Positions 18,600 to 27,629 of a DNA stretch of 62,988 nt are shown piece after piece (the first letter of the stretch is position 1; the number at the start of each line of letters is the position of its first letter). Both the position numbers and the translations under genes were made by a program. A model generated the notes under the pieces. That model searched no databases and had not been told where the DNA came from. It was given only the letters and a program-made list of their open reading frames with translations. The DNA comes from Deltaproteobacteria bacterium (GTDB taxonomy: Bacteria > Desulfobacterota > Desulfobacteria > Desulfobacterales > GCA-2748835), in the NCBI GenBank assembly GCA_002748835.1, contig PDTL01000024.1, forward strand, positions 1 to 62,988, read 5' to 3'.

Positions 18600-19253
18600 T
18601 CAGCACGACCACAGCTCGCCCGGCCGGAGCGGCGGTTTCACCACGTCTTTGACACCCCTGAACGTCATACGGTGGACCGGAGACGGGCCTAACCGCCGAA
18701 TTGCCGCCTTGTGCGCTGGCGTTGGATAGCCTTTGTGGCCCGCCAGACCGTAGCCCGGATAGTCCTTGTCCATTGCGTCAAGGATCCGGTCCCGGGTCAC
18801 CTTGGCGATAATTGAGGCTGCACCGATGGACAGGCTAAGGCCATCCCCTTTGACCACGGCCTGCTGAGGGATCGGAACCGCTGGAATCGGCCGGTTGCCG
18901 TCAACAAGCAGAAAATCAGGTTCCCGGTCCAGATCCGCAACCGCCAGGCGCATGGACTGGAAGGTGGCCTGAAGAATGTTGATCCGGTCAATGGTTCGGG
19001 CATCGCAGATGCCCACGCCGACGGACAGGGCCCGATCCCTGATGATATCAAACAGCTGGTCTCGTTTCTGCGGGGACAGCTTCTTGGAGTCCGTGACCCC
19101 GTCAAGGGGGGCTTTGGGATCCAGAATCACGCACGCGGAAACAACAGGGCCGGCCAGGGGACCCCGGCCGGCCTCGTCAATGCCAGCAATGACGCGATAC
19201 CCGTTTGACCGGGCATCGCGTTCGTATGTCCATAGATCCGTCTGCGGTTTCAT
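18600..19253 (-). CDS. rnhB: Ribonuclease HII
   Basis: A 217-aa cytoplasmic nuclease that cuts the RNA strand of RNA-DNA hybrids and excises single ribonucleotides. The active-site motif GIDEAGRGPLAGPVV (Asp-Glu pair, about 24-38) and the downstream FLLVDGN Asp are present, as is SIGAASIIAKVTRDR. It starts 12 bp after rplS within the rpsP-trmD-rplS operon. Confidence 0.95.
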   Translation of the reverse strand: MKPQTDLWTYERDARSNGYRVIAGIDEAGRGPLAGPVVSACVILDPKAPLDGVTDSKKLSPQKRDQLFDIIRDRALSVGVGICDARTIDRINILQATFQSMRLAVADLDREPDFLLVDGNRPIPAVPIPQQAVVKGDGLSLSIGAASIIAKVTRDRILDAMDKDYPGYGLAGHKGYPTPAHKAAIRRLGPSPVHRMTFRGVKDVVKPPLRPGELWSC

Positions 19254-19265
19254 GGGCTTTTGGAT

Positions 19266-19613
19266 CTAATCGCGGCGTTCCTTGATACGGGCCGCTTTAC
19301 CACGGAGTTTGCGCAGGTAGTAAATCTTGGCCCGGCGCACCTTACCGCGGGAGACCCGTTCAATTTTTTCAATGGTCGGGGTGTGCAGCGGAAACACCCG
19401 CTCGACGCCGATACCGCCAGACATTTTCCGTACGGTAAAGGTGGCGTTGCCGGCATTTTTGTTGCGACGGCTGATGACCACGCCTTCAAATACCTGAATA
19501 CGCTCTTTGGAGCCTTCTTTTACTTTTGCGTGCACCTTGATGGTGTCACCGGCTGCAAACTCGGGAATGTCGTCTCTGCGCTGTTCGTTGTTGATTTTTT
19601 CGATAATGTTCAT
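19266..19613 (-). CDS. rplS: 50S ribosomal protein L19
   Basis: A 115-aa ribosomal protein located at the 30S-50S interface. Recognisable by [28 protein letters not shown] and [19 protein letters not shown], and by the basic C-terminus with [15 protein letters not shown]. The length is normal. It lies between the SPOUT methyltransferase gene and rnhB. Confidence 0.97.
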   Translation of the reverse strand: MNIIEKINNEQRRDDIPEFAAGDTIKVHAKVKEGSKERIQVFEGVVISRRNKNAGNATFTVRKMSGGIGVERVFPLHTPTIEKIERVSRGKVRRAKIYYLRKLRGKAARIKERRD

Positions 19614-19698
19614 TTTTGTCTCCTGAATTAAACCGTTGGTTACAACATTGGATCAGTATCCGTTTGGTCATCGGGCCCAGACCTGTTATTCCGCATCC

Positions 19699-20265
19699 TT
19701 AGCGACCGCAGAGGCGGTCCAGGTAGATGGAAACAGCTGAGCGTACTGACAAGTGGTTGTAATCCCCCGAACCCTGGATGGGTGCCAGTATATGGTCCAT
19801 CCGTTCCAATATTTCCGGCGGCAGCCCCCAGGCCGTACCGAACAGGATAAAGAGCGGGCTTTTATCCGTACGGTTGCGCAGCTGGGTTGCTGAAATGACA
19901 TTGGGCAGATACCGGGCGCAGGTACCGACCAGCACAGGCGCTGTCCCGGTCTGGTCTGTGATGTGCGCGATGGCGTCATCCAGCGTATCCTGAAGCCGGA
20001 TGCAGCGCAATGCCTTGCACCGTGCCGGGTTGCGTGTGCGTCCCGAGCGTTCCGTCCAGTGCCCGATAATCTGGCGGGCCATGGCTGTCTGGTCGGTTAA
20101 CGGTGTGATTAAATAATAGGCGGACACACCAAATGTGACCGCAGCTCTTGCTATATCATGCAGATCCAGATTTGTCACTGCCGAAGCAATGATCTCCCCC
20201 TTTTTTCCCAGCACCGGGTGGTGAAGCAGGCCGATGTAGATCTCAGATGGCAAGCAGGTGTTCAA
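19699..20265 (-). CDS. SPOUT-family RNA methyltransferase (Methyltrn_RNA_4 type)
   Basis: A protein of about 188 aa with the pattern IYIGLLHHPVLGKKGEIIASAVTNLDLHDIARA, typical of the SAM-dependent RNA methyltransferase group found between trmD and rplS in deltaproteobacteria. A knot-type SAM site is suggested by LFILFGTAWGLPPEI. The target RNA is unknown. The frame opens with TTG at 20265, overlapping the trmD stop; TTG at 20253 is an alternative start. The overlap implies translational coupling. Confidence 0.85.
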   Translation of the reverse strand: MNTCLPSEIYIGLLHHPVLGKKGEIIASAVTNLDLHDIARAAVTFGVSAYYLITPLTDQTAMARQIIGHWTERSGRTRNPARCKALRCIRLQDTLDDAIAHITDQTGTAPVLVGTCARYLPNVISATQLRNRTDKSPLFILFGTAWGLPPEILERMDHILAPIQGSGDYNHLSVRSAVSIYLDRLCGR

Positions 20266-20992
20266 ACCGGTCTGTCCATGTTTTTAACATCAGACGCTCG
20301 GCATCTGAAAAAGATCTGTTTTCCAGCAGATCCGGCCGTTTCAGTACCGTCCGGATCAATGCAGCTTCCGCCCGCCATTTATCGATTTTTCGATGATTTC
20401 CGGACAACAGCGTCGGGGGTACTGGCTGGTCTTCATACACCGGCGGCCGCGTATACTGGGGATACTCCAGAACACCGCCGGCAAAGGACTCGATATCCGC
20501 TGCCCTGTCTCCGCCGAGGACGCCGGGAACCAGCCTGGCCACTGCATCAATGATCACCATGGCGCCGAGTTCTCCGCCGGTCAGTACATAGTCTCCGAGG
20601 GAGACTTCCAGATCCGCGTGGTTGAGGGCAAACCGCTCATCAATGCCTTCATACCGGCCGCAAATAAAAATCAGACCGGGCTCCCGGGAAAATTCCCGTG
20701 CAAGGGTCTGATCAAAGGGCCGTCCCTGCGGGGTGAGCAGCACCGTGCAGGCCCCTGGGTGATGCACTTTTACATGATCAAGCGCAGCGGTGAGGGGTTC
20801 GGGTTTCATGATCATACCGGACCCGCCGCCGTAGGGCTTGTCATCGGTCACCTGATGACGGCCTTGCGCAAAATCACGGATATTGATTGCTTCGCAGATA
20901 ATTTTTTCTGCGGCAATCGCGCGTTTGATAATGCTGCACCCAAAAAACGAATCGAACAATTCGGGAAACAGGGTCAGTGCCGTAAATTTCAT
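20243..20992 (-). CDS. trmD: tRNA (guanine-37-N1)-methyltransferase
   Basis: A 249-aa trefoil-knot enzyme that methylates G37 of tRNAs reading CNN codons, which prevents frameshifting. Seen: MKFTALTLFPELFDSFF at the N-terminus, ICGRYEGIDERF, and SLGDYVLTGGELGAMVIIDA in the SAM-binding knot. It starts 9 bp after rimM, in the classic order rpsP-khpA-rimM-trmD. Confidence 0.97.
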   Translation of the reverse strand: MKFTALTLFPELFDSFFGCSIIKRAIAAEKIICEAINIRDFAQGRHQVTDDKPYGGGSGMIMKPEPLTAALDHVKVHHPGACTVLLTPQGRPFDQTLAREFSREPGLIFICGRYEGIDERFALNHADLEVSLGDYVLTGGELGAMVIIDAVARLVPGVLGGDRAADIESFAGGVLEYPQYTRPPVYEDQPVPPTLLSGNHRKIDKWRAEAALIRTVLKRPDLLENRSFSDAERLMLKTWTDRFEHLLAI

Positions 20993-21001
20993 GCCACCTG
21001 C

Positions 21002-21547
21002 TTACGCCAGCCCTTCGGGAAGACGGACGGTCATGACGCCGAGGTCCAGATCCACGTCAAACACCACAGCGACCAGCGCGGGAATGAGGTGTTCTTCTCC
21101 GGTTTCGGCCTTGACCACGTAGACATCGTTGCTGCCGGTCTCCATGATGGTCTCCAGGGTGCCGATGGTATGGCCGGTGTCTGCGTCCTTTACCGTCAGC
21201 CCGATCAGGTCCACCCAATAATAGGTATCTGCTTCTTCAGGTTCCGGCAGGGCGTCGCGATCAATCCACAGCTCGGAGCCGATCAGTGCTTCTGCCTCGG
21301 TCCGGTCGGTAATGGATTTAAACGTGACTCGCAGGCCGGCCTTGTTTGATTTTGTCTGATGCGGCTTGACCGTATTGATCTGCAGCCGGCCGGTACTGCC
21401 GTCCGGGTGTTTTGCCTCGAGCACTGCGCCCGGTGCAAAGATCGTGTCAGCGTCCGCATACGAAGCAACCCGCAGATTCCCGGCCAGTCCATGCACGCCG
21501 GTGATTCTGCCGATCAGAATAAGATCCTTTTTCACACCCGACACCAC
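21002..21547 (-). CDS. rimM: Ribosome maturation factor RimM
   Basis: A 181-aa factor for 16S rRNA processing and 30S head assembly. The N-terminal RimM domain begins LILIGRITGVHGLAGNLRV. The PRC-barrel domain follows with YYWVDLIGLTVKD and IPALVAVVFDVDLDLGVMTV. The start is taken as GTG at 21547; other GTG codons follow closely and no strong ribosome site decides between them. Confidence 0.93.
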   Translation of the reverse strand: MVSGVKKDLILIGRITGVHGLAGNLRVASYADADTIFAPGAVLEAKHPDGSTGRLQINTVKPHQTKSNKAGLRVTFKSITDRTEAEALIGSELWIDRDALPEPEEADTYYWVDLIGLTVKDADTGHTIGTLETIMETGSNDVYVVKAETGEEHLIPALVAVVFDVDLDLGVMTVRLPEGLA

Positions 21548-21552
21548 GCAGG

Positions 21553-21783
21553 TTATTCGATTATCTCGAGAACCGTTCGTTTTTTCAGTTTTGCCGACGC
21601 GGCACTCAAAAGGGTCCGCATTGCCCTTGCCGTTCGTCCCTGCTTTCCGATGACCTTGCCTAAGTCTTCTTTTGCAACTTTGAGCTCAAGAACAGACGTC
21701 TGGTTGCCTTCCACTTCGGACACCTCGACTTGTTCAGGATGATCTACCAGTGCCTGTGCAACGTACTGAATCAGCTCTTTCAT
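21553..21783 (-). CDS. khpA: KH-domain RNA-binding protein KhpA
   Basis: A 76-aa single-KH-domain protein. The GxxG loop is within [19 protein letters not shown]. It binds RNA in the cytoplasm and is normally encoded between rpsP and rimM, as here. GGAG is seen a few bases before the ATG. Confidence 0.93.
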   Translation of the reverse strand: MKELIQYVAQALVDHPEQVEVSEVEGNQTSVLELKVAKEDLGKVIGKQGRTARAMRTLLSAASAKLKKRTVLEIIE

Positions 21784-21859
21784 GGCGCCTCTCCTTATCT
21801 TGACTGTTAGCGTAGAGAATCAGGGAACCCGGCTTCACGTACACGAGGCGTATCGTTTA

Positions 21860-22099
21860 TCAGATACCTTTCTTCTTGATCAGGCTGTTGACCGTCGTGG
21901 TGGGGATTGCGCCTTCACCCAGCCAGTGCTTGATCCGATCTTCCTTGAGCGACACTTCCGCAGGTTCGATCAGTGGGTTGTAGGTGCCGACGATTTCAAT
22001 AAAACGGCCATCCCTGCGTGCTTCGGAATCTGCGACGACAACGCGGTAAAAAGGTCTCTTCTTTGCTCCGTGTCTTGCCAGACGAATTTTAACTGCCAT
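21860..22099 (-). CDS. rpsP: 30S ribosomal protein S16
   Basis: A 79-aa ribosomal protein with the invariant N-terminus [19 protein letters not shown] and the VGTYNP motif. It is the second gene of the ffh-rpsP operon, 28 bp downstream of ffh. Confidence 0.97.
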   Translation of the reverse strand: MAVKIRLARHGAKKRPFYRVVVADSEARRDGRFIEIVGTYNPLIEPAEVSLKEDRIKHWLGEGAIPTTTVNSLIKKKGI

Positions 22100-22127
22100 A
22101 CCTTCTCATAAGCTCCTTCACATACGA

Positions 22128-23459
22128 TTAAAAAGGCAGCATGCCGCGACCCATGCCGCGCTTGCCTCCTTTAGTCAGCTTTTTCATCATTTTCATCGCC
22201 ATCGTGTAATTCTTCAGCAGCTTGTTGACATCCTGAACCTTTGTTCCGCTGCCCCTGGCGATGCGTTTGCGGCGGCTGCCGTTGATGAGGGTGTGATTGG
22301 CCCGTTCCCTGGGGGTCATCGAATTGATGATCGCCTCGATCCGGACAAACTCTCTTTCATCCACGTTCAGGTTTTTCAGCTGTTTGCTGTTTGCCACACC
22401 TGGAATCATTTTCAGAATGTCGGTGATGGACCCCATTTTACGGATGGAGACCATCTGATCCCGAAAATCATCCAGGGTAAACTGGTTTTTCCGGAACTTT
22501 TTTTCAAGTTCCGCTGCTTTTTTTTCATCAACCATCTCCTGGGCCCGCTCGATTAACGAGAGGGTGTCTCCCATGCCCAGGATCGAGGCGGCCATCCGGT
22601 CTGGATGAAACCGCTCGAGTGCGGTCGATTTTTCTCCCACCCCAACAAACTTGAGGGGCTTTCCGGTGACCGCCCGGATGGAAAGGGCTGCCCCGCCCCG
22701 GGCATCCCCGTCCATTTTGGTCAGGATAATGCCGGTGATATTCACGGCCTTGTCAAAGGCGACTGCGATATTCACCGCTTCCTGACCGGTCATGGCATCG
22801 GCAACAAACAGGGTCTCCGCAGGATCCAGCGCTGTTTTGATCCGCACCAGTTCCGCCATGAGCGCGTCGTCAATCTGGAGGCGTCCGGCTGTATCAATGA
22901 TCAGCGTGTCGCAGCCAGCCTTGCGGGCCGCGTCCCGGGCCGCTTTGCAAATCTCCACCGGATCCGTATCTGCCGAAGCGGCAAACACCGGCACGTTCAG
23001 CTGCTCACCGACTTTGGTCAGCTGATCAATGGCCGCCGGACGATATACATCCGCCGGTACCAGATAGGGCGACCGTCCGTTTTTGCGCAGGTGAAGGGCG
23101 AGTTTTCCGGCCGTGGTCGTTTTACCCGAGCCCTGGAGGCCGGTGAGCAGTACCGGTACCGGCGCCGGACCTGAAAACGACAGACCCGTGTGCGCATCCC
23201 CCATCAGACGCGCCATTTCCTCGTTAACGATCTTGATCACCTGCTGGCCGGGGGTCAGGCTGTCCAGAACTTCCTGCCCCAGCGCTCGAGCCTTTATATC
23301 GGAAATAAAATTTTTTACAACCTTATAATGAACATCCGCCTCAAGCAGGGCCATGCGGACTTCCTTGAGCCCGCCTTCAATGGTTTTTTCGGTGAGCTTG
23401 CCGTGGCCTTTGAGCTTCCGGAAGACACCGTCGAGCTTTTCGCTTAAATTATCAAACAT
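22128..23459 (-). CDS. ffh: Signal recognition particle protein Ffh
   Basis: The 443-aa GTPase of the signal recognition particle, which targets nascent membrane proteins to FtsY. The N domain is MFDNLSEKLDGVFRKLKG. The G domain has GLQGSGKTT, DTAGR and TKMDGDARGG. The M domain (about 300-443) is rich in Met and holds the RNA-binding GSRRKRIARGSG. The start at 23459 is chosen because the family begins MF(D/E)NL; the open frame extends ten codons further. It heads the ribosomal operon and is divergent from rlmN across 205 bp. Confidence 0.96.
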   Translation of the reverse strand: MFDNLSEKLDGVFRKLKGHGKLTEKTIEGGLKEVRMALLEADVHYKVVKNFISDIKARALGQEVLDSLTPGQQVIKIVNEEMARLMGDAHTGLSFSGPAPVPVLLTGLQGSGKTTTAGKLALHLRKNGRSPYLVPADVYRPAAIDQLTKVGEQLNVPVFAASADTDPVEICKAARDAARKAGCDTLIIDTAGRLQIDDALMAELVRIKTALDPAETLFVADAMTGQEAVNIAVAFDKAVNITGIILTKMDGDARGGAALSIRAVTGKPLKFVGVGEKSTALERFHPDRMAASILGMGDTLSLIERAQEMVDEKKAAELEKKFRKNQFTLDDFRDQMVSIRKMGSITDILKMIPGVANSKQLKNLNVDEREFVRIEAIINSMTPRERANHTLINGSRRKRIARGSGTKVQDVNKLLKNYTMAMKMMKKLTKGGKRGMGRGMLPF

Positions 23460-23664
23460 CGTGAGTGGCTCTTTAGTTGCCGTTTGCAATTAAAAATCTT
23501 GAAACTACTATTAAGGTGTTGATATGTCAAGCAAAATAAAAAGAGGTCTTCGGGCGCCTCCGCCTTGATCCTCAGTTGGCAGGGAATCCGCATCGGTAGC
23601 GGAACGCTTATTGGCCAGAATAACACAGAATCGTGGATGAATTCAAAATAAATGATGGGGTGCC

Positions 23665-24720
23665 TTGAAAAAAAGCGATATTAAAAATTATGACAGAAAG
23701 GGCCTGGCAGCCTGGTTCCGCTCTGCGGGCGAGCCGTCCTACCGGGCGGATCAGGTATTTAAGTGGGTCTATCTCCGGCAGACAGACCGGTTTGAAGCGA
23801 TGACCGATATCAGCAAATCCCTGAGACAACGCCTTGCGGAAACGTTTACCGTGGAACGGCTTCACGTGGCAGCCATTGACACCTCTGCCGACGGGTCACA
23901 GAAATTTTTGTTCCGGCTCACGGACGGCCAGTTTGTGGAATCCGTGCTCATGCCCGGTGACGACCGGTATACCCTGTGCGTCTCATCCCAGGTCGGCTGT
24001 GCCATGGGGTGCCGTTTCTGTATGACGGCCCAGGGGGGGCTGACGCGCAGCCTGTCGCCGGGTGAGATCATTGCCCAGGTCAGGGATGTGCAGATGCGGA
24101 TCCCTGAAGGCGGGCGCCTGACCAATGTGGTGTTCATGGGGATGGGAGAGCCGCTGGCAAATTTTGATGCGGTGATGCAGGCCCTCGAGGTGATCTGCGA
24201 CGGTGATTTCGGGCTTAAAATATCCCGCCGCCGGGTGACGCTTTCCACCTGCGGTCTGGTGAGCCGGTTTGCCGACATGGCAGCGAGATCGCGGGTCAAT
24301 CTGGCCATTTCCCTCAACGCGTCGGATAACAGAACCCGCTCAATGCTGATGCCGGTCAACCACCGGTTTCCCCTTGACACCCTCATTGACGCGTGCAGGG
24401 CCTACGCATTGACCCCCAGAGACAAGATCACCTTTGAATATATCCTGATGAAAGGAATCAATGACAGTGCTGAGGATGCGTATCGATTGTCCCGGCTGTT
24501 GCGGCCGGTTCAGGCGAAGATCAACCTCATCCCCTTCAATGAACACCCGAAAAGTGAATTCAAACGGCCGGATCCGTCAGTCATACAGGCATTTCAGCAG
24601 ATTCTTCTGGACCAGAGCTATACGGTGATCGTGCGTAAAAGCATGGGCCAGGACATTGCTGCCGCCTGCGGACAACTTCGGGCAAACCAGTTGGAGTCAG
24701 AGGCGGTCGCTGACTTTTGA
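23665..24720 (+). CDS. rlmN: Dual-specificity 23S rRNA A2503 / tRNA A37 C2-methyltransferase
   Basis: A 351-aa radical-SAM enzyme. Cys112, Cys116 and Cys119 (GCAMGCRFCMTA) bind the 4Fe-4S cluster, and a C-terminal Cys near residue 335 (IAAACGQL) fits the methyl-carrying cysteine. It methylates A2503 of 23S rRNA and A37 of some tRNAs, tuning decoding. The only suitable start is TTG at 23665; the two ATGs just upstream are out of frame. Confidence 0.95.
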   Translation: MKKSDIKNYDRKGLAAWFRSAGEPSYRADQVFKWVYLRQTDRFEAMTDISKSLRQRLAETFTVERLHVAAIDTSADGSQKFLFRLTDGQFVESVLMPGDDRYTLCVSSQVGCAMGCRFCMTAQGGLTRSLSPGEIIAQVRDVQMRIPEGGRLTNVVFMGMGEPLANFDAVMQALEVICDGDFGLKISRRRVTLSTCGLVSRFADMAARSRVNLAISLNASDNRTRSMLMPVNHRFPLDTLIDACRAYALTPRDKITFEYILMKGINDSAEDAYRLSRLLRPVQAKINLIPFNEHPKSEFKRPDPSVIQAFQQILLDQSYTVIVRKSMGQDIAAACGQLRANQLESEAVADF

Positions 24721-24827
24721 TTGTCATGACCCGTGTTTCCTGATAGAAGAAACGGGTTAAGATGCCCTGGATGAGCAGTATGTGAATGGCAACCTGTTAC
24801 GCAGTTGCAGGATCAAGGCAAAACAAT

Positions 24828-25745
24828 ATGAAACAGCTGGATATGGCCGTCGATATTGGCGGGCTTGTGCTGAAAAACCCGGTGATGACGGCATCCGGAA
24901 CCTTCGGATACGCACGTGAATTTGACCACCTGATTGATTTGAACCGGTTGGGGGGGATTATCGTCAAAGGGCTTTCCCTAGCGCCGTCACCCGGCAATCC
25001 CCCGCCCCGGATCGTTGAAACCGCTGCTGGCATGCTCAACGCCATCGGCCTTGAAAACATCGGAATCGAGGCGTTCATTGAACGCAAACTCCCGTTTTTA
25101 CGGACCCTGGATGCACCGGTGGTTGCCAATATTTATGGTAAAACCGCGGATGCATACGCAGCACTGGCCGCACGCGTTCAGCAGGCAGATGGTATTGATG
25201 CCGTGGAAGTGAACATCTCCTGCCCCAATGTCCGGGCCGGCGGTGTGGCATTTGGGGTGCGTCCGGAATCCGCCCGGGAAGTGGTGTCAAAAGTCCGGGC
25301 AGAGACGGACAAAACCGTCATCGTCAAACTGTCACCCAATGTAACGGATATTACAGAAATTGCTCAGGTCGTGGAAGCGGCTGGCGCAGATGCCGTATCC
25401 CTGATCAATACCCTGACCGGAATGGCCATTGACATTCATCGGCGCAGACCCGTACTGGCCAATGTCACGGGCGGACTTTCGGGCCCTGCCATCAAACCGG
25501 TGGCCCTGCGGATGGTCTGGCAGACCGCAAAAGCCGTCACCGTGCCGGTCATCGGGATCGGCGGCATCATGACTGCCACAGATGCCCTGGAGTTCCTCAT
25601 TGCCGGTGCATCGGCCATTCAGGTGGGAACGGCCAATTTTGTCAATCCAGCGGCAACCATGGAAATTATTGACGGGATTGCAGATTATCTGCAGGATAAG
25701 GGGCTTTCATCGGTCACCGAGCTCATCGGCTCCCTGCAGGTATAG
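24828..25745 (+). CDS. pyrD: Dihydroorotate dehydrogenase, class 1B catalytic subunit
   Basis: A 305-aa FMN enzyme of pyrimidine synthesis that oxidises dihydroorotate to orotate. Seen: [20 protein letters not shown] at the N-terminus, [13 protein letters not shown] with the class 1B catalytic Cys, [12 protein letters not shown], and FMN-phosphate loops GIGGIMTA and [12 protein letters not shown]. Class 1B partners with PyrK, which is not adjacent here. The start at 24828 matches the usual N-terminus and has AAGG upstream; an in-frame ATG at 24786 adds 14 unlikely residues. Confidence 0.93.
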   Translation: MKQLDMAVDIGGLVLKNPVMTASGTFGYAREFDHLIDLNRLGGIIVKGLSLAPSPGNPPPRIVETAAGMLNAIGLENIGIEAFIERKLPFLRTLDAPVVANIYGKTADAYAALAARVQQADGIDAVEVNISCPNVRAGGVAFGVRPESAREVVSKVRAETDKTVIVKLSPNVTDITEIAQVVEAAGADAVSLINTLTGMAIDIHRRRPVLANVTGGLSGPAIKPVALRMVWQTAKAVTVPVIGIGGIMTATDALEFLIAGASAIQVGTANFVNPAATMEIIDGIADYLQDKGLSSVTELIGSLQV

Positions 25746-25850
25746 ACGTTTTACCCACCCTGGGACCTTCATGCAGCATGTCTATCAGTTGGCCTGAATG
25801 TGAATGGGTCTGACTGTTATGTTATTTTTTATCCAGGAAAGGAATCCATC

Positions 25851-26414
25851 ATGCGAAAGAAAGCACTGCTGACCCTGACCGTACTCTTTTTTTCCGTATC
25901 TCTTGCCGGTGCCGAGAACGTCGGAAAAGTCAATCTCCCGGATACCCTGACCGTGGGCGATGCGTCCCTGTTGCTCAATGGCGGCGGCGTCCGGAAGAAG
26001 ATCGGCCTGAAGCTCTACTCCGGCGGTCTGTATCTGAAGGCAAAAAACACCGATGCCCGGGCGATTATTGCCGCGGACGCACCCATGGCCATCCGGCTGC
26101 ATATCACCTCCGGCCTGATCACCAGTGAAAAAATGATCCGCGCCATCAACGACGGGTTTGAAAACGCGACCCAGGGACATGTGGCTGCTCTTCAAGATGA
26201 GATTGCCGCGTTTACGCATTTTTTTAGCGCAGAAATCAAGGACGGCGATGTCTTTGATCTGAAATATGTGCCGGGAAAGGGCGTTGAAGCCGTTAAAAAC
26301 GGCCGCTCTCTGGGCGTCATCAAGGGCCTTGCGTTTAAAAAAGCACTGATGGGGATCTGGCTCTGCGACAAACCAGCAGACAAACGACTCAAGAAAGGGA
26401 TGCTGGGCAAATAA
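25851..26414 (+). CDS. Exported chalcone-isomerase-like protein
   Basis: A 187-aa protein with a signal peptide (MRKKALLTLTVLFFSVSLAGA) and the chalcone-isomerase-like fold seen in many proteobacterial periplasmic proteins: LLLNGGGVRKKIGLKLYSGGLYL near the N-terminus, then GLAFKKALMGIWLCDKPAD at the end. Bacterial members have no proven isomerase activity; some bind fatty acids. AGGAA lies before the ATG at 25851; the frame extends upstream to 25800 without a ribosome site. Confidence 0.8.
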   Translation: MRKKALLTLTVLFFSVSLAGAENVGKVNLPDTLTVGDASLLLNGGGVRKKIGLKLYSGGLYLKAKNTDARAIIAADAPMAIRLHITSGLITSEKMIRAINDGFENATQGHVAALQDEIAAFTHFFSAEIKDGDVFDLKYVPGKGVEAVKNGRSLGVIKGLAFKKALMGIWLCDKPADKRLKKGMLGK

Positions 26415-26449
26415 ACCTTGGTGTAGAAAAAAATGAAAACAACTAGTTA

Positions 26450-26484
26450 ATCCGGGTCCACCACTTCCAGTGGCGGACCCGGAT
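26450..26484. terminator. GC-rich hairpin after the chalcone-isomerase-like gene
   Basis: A ten-base arm ATCCGGGTCC pairs perfectly with GGACCCGGAT. An inner CCACT/AGTGG stem extends it to about 15 bp around a three-base loop. No T tract follows, so termination is possible but not certain. It lies at the edge of the transposase relic and might instead be derived from the insertion sequence. Confidence 0.45.
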
Positions 26485-26509
26485 AGGTTCTACCGATTCG
26501 GTGAGAAAT

Positions 26510-26752
26510 AATTCTCAGAGCTGTATAAAAAAACTTCAATATCCCAGCGTTTACCGTAAATTCGAACGCTGTCTTCATTCGACAATTCAAGTTCCGTAGA
26601 TAAAAGTCAACAACCTGAATCCAATACTGATTTTCCCGTCACTATGATCCCATACATTTGAAAGCAACGCTACTTTTTTTGATCGGCTCCGGTCATAAGG
26701 GCTATCGTCAACAATCAGAACGGATTCACGCGTCTCATTGAATTCAACTGGT
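26510..26752 (-). pseudogene. IS4-type transposase relic
   Basis: The minus strand reads ESVLIVDDSPYDRSRSKKV, then a VWDH motif and GFRLLTF, a very characteristic stretch of an IS4-like DDE transposase. After a stop and a frameshift it continues ELSNEDSVRIYGKRWDIEVF, the conserved region near the third catalytic residue. The intervening part and both ends are missing. It is a dead remnant in the gap between the chalcone-isomerase-like gene and the cupin operon. Confidence 0.8.
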
Positions 26753-26813
26753 TATTTTTTATATTCGGTTCCTTCCAGCGAATTCCGAAAGTTGAGAAAA
26801 AAATCTGAAAAAC

Positions 26814-26827
26814 TTGATCCAGATCAA
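26814..26827. promoter_or_regulatory. FNR/CRP-family operator
   Basis: TTGATCCAGATCAA is a perfect match to the FNR consensus TTGAT-N4-ATCAA. It is centred about 102 bp before the first cupin ATG, and a plausible -10 (TATGGT, 26845-26850) lies about 25 bp downstream of its centre, suiting an activator position near -40. An FNR-like sensor of oxygen or nitric oxide would fit control of the downstream flavodiiron gene. Confidence 0.7.
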
Positions 26828-26922
26828 GGACGAACAGTCACATTTATGGTTAGTTTTAAATACCGTATCGCGTTCCGGTTTTATTTTGTCTCTCAACGAC
26901 CGCTAAACATAAAGGAGCAGCC

Positions 26923-27261
26923 ATGCAAAAAGAAACCATAAAAAATGTTTCAATGGAAACCCCTGAGCAACTTGCCGGGCTTATCACGCCCAAGGTCAAT
27001 CAGGTGGTCAGTATGGCCCTTTCCAACGTCGAACAGATACATATGAATCTGTTTAGTTTCGCAGACGGAGAGATGGTCAGTGAAGAAACCTACCTGGGTA
27101 CCACTCTGTACTACCTGCTCGAAGGAGAAACGAAAATCACACGTGATCAAAAGGAATACCGGCTGAAAGCTGGCGATGTGCTGGCGGTTCCCGCCCATGT
27201 GCTGCATGCCGTGGGCGGATTGAACGCATTTAAAATGCTGCAGATAACCATTCATCCATAA
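26923..27261 (+). CDS. Cupin-domain protein (first of a pair)
   Basis: A 112-aa single-domain cupin. The beta-barrel core shows YYLLEGETKITRDQKEYRL, LKAGDVLAVPAHVLHAV and the terminal MLQITIHP. The second cupin metal-type motif (G-D-x-x-x-x-P-x-x-x-x-H) is present, but the first has few His residues, so metal binding is uncertain. GGAG precedes the ATG. It is the first gene behind the FNR-type site, with the second cupin 10 bp downstream. Function unknown; small-molecule sensing or binding is possible. Confidence 0.8.
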   Translation: MQKETIKNVSMETPEQLAGLITPKVNQVVSMALSNVEQIHMNLFSFADGEMVSEETYLGTTLYYLLEGETKITRDQKEYRLKAGDVLAVPAHVLHAVGGLNAFKMLQITIHP

Positions 27262-27271
27262 GGAGAAGAAA

Positions 27272-27616
27272 ATGACTGTATTAATTAAAAATATCAAGCA
27301 TTCAGAAGTGTATGACCTGGCAGCTATCGTTGACTATGAAAAAGGCAAGGTCGCAAGCATGACCCTCAGCCAGAACCCGGGTGTTGGCGTGACACTCTTT
27401 GCCATCGATGCGGGTGAAGGGCTGAATACCCATTCGGCGCCGGGAGATGCCATGGCGACGATCCTCGATGGTCAGGTGGAAATTACCATTGATCATGAAA
27501 AATATGTACTCGAAGCCGGGCAAATGATTGTGATGCCGGCCGGTCTGCCCCATTCACTAAAGGCGTTAACACCGTTTAAAATGATGCTGGTCCTTGTGAA
27601 ACAGCCAAAAGCATAA
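27272..27616 (+). CDS. Cupin-domain protein (second of a pair)
   Basis: A 114-aa cupin with HSAPGDAMATILDGQVEITI and LEAGQMIVMPAGLPHSL, the two cupin motifs including a C-terminal His. Similar proteins occur beside flavodiiron and activase genes in anaerobes, usually without assigned function. AAGGAG sits before the ATG. The stop lies 13 bp before the activase start, indicating one transcript. Confidence 0.82.
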   Translation: MTVLIKNIKHSEVYDLAAIVDYEKGKVASMTLSQNPGVGVTLFAIDAGEGLNTHSAPGDAMATILDGQVEITIDHEKYVLEAGQMIVMPAGLPHSLKALTPFKMMLVLVKQPKA

Positions 27617-27629
27617 TGTGGAGGTCACC

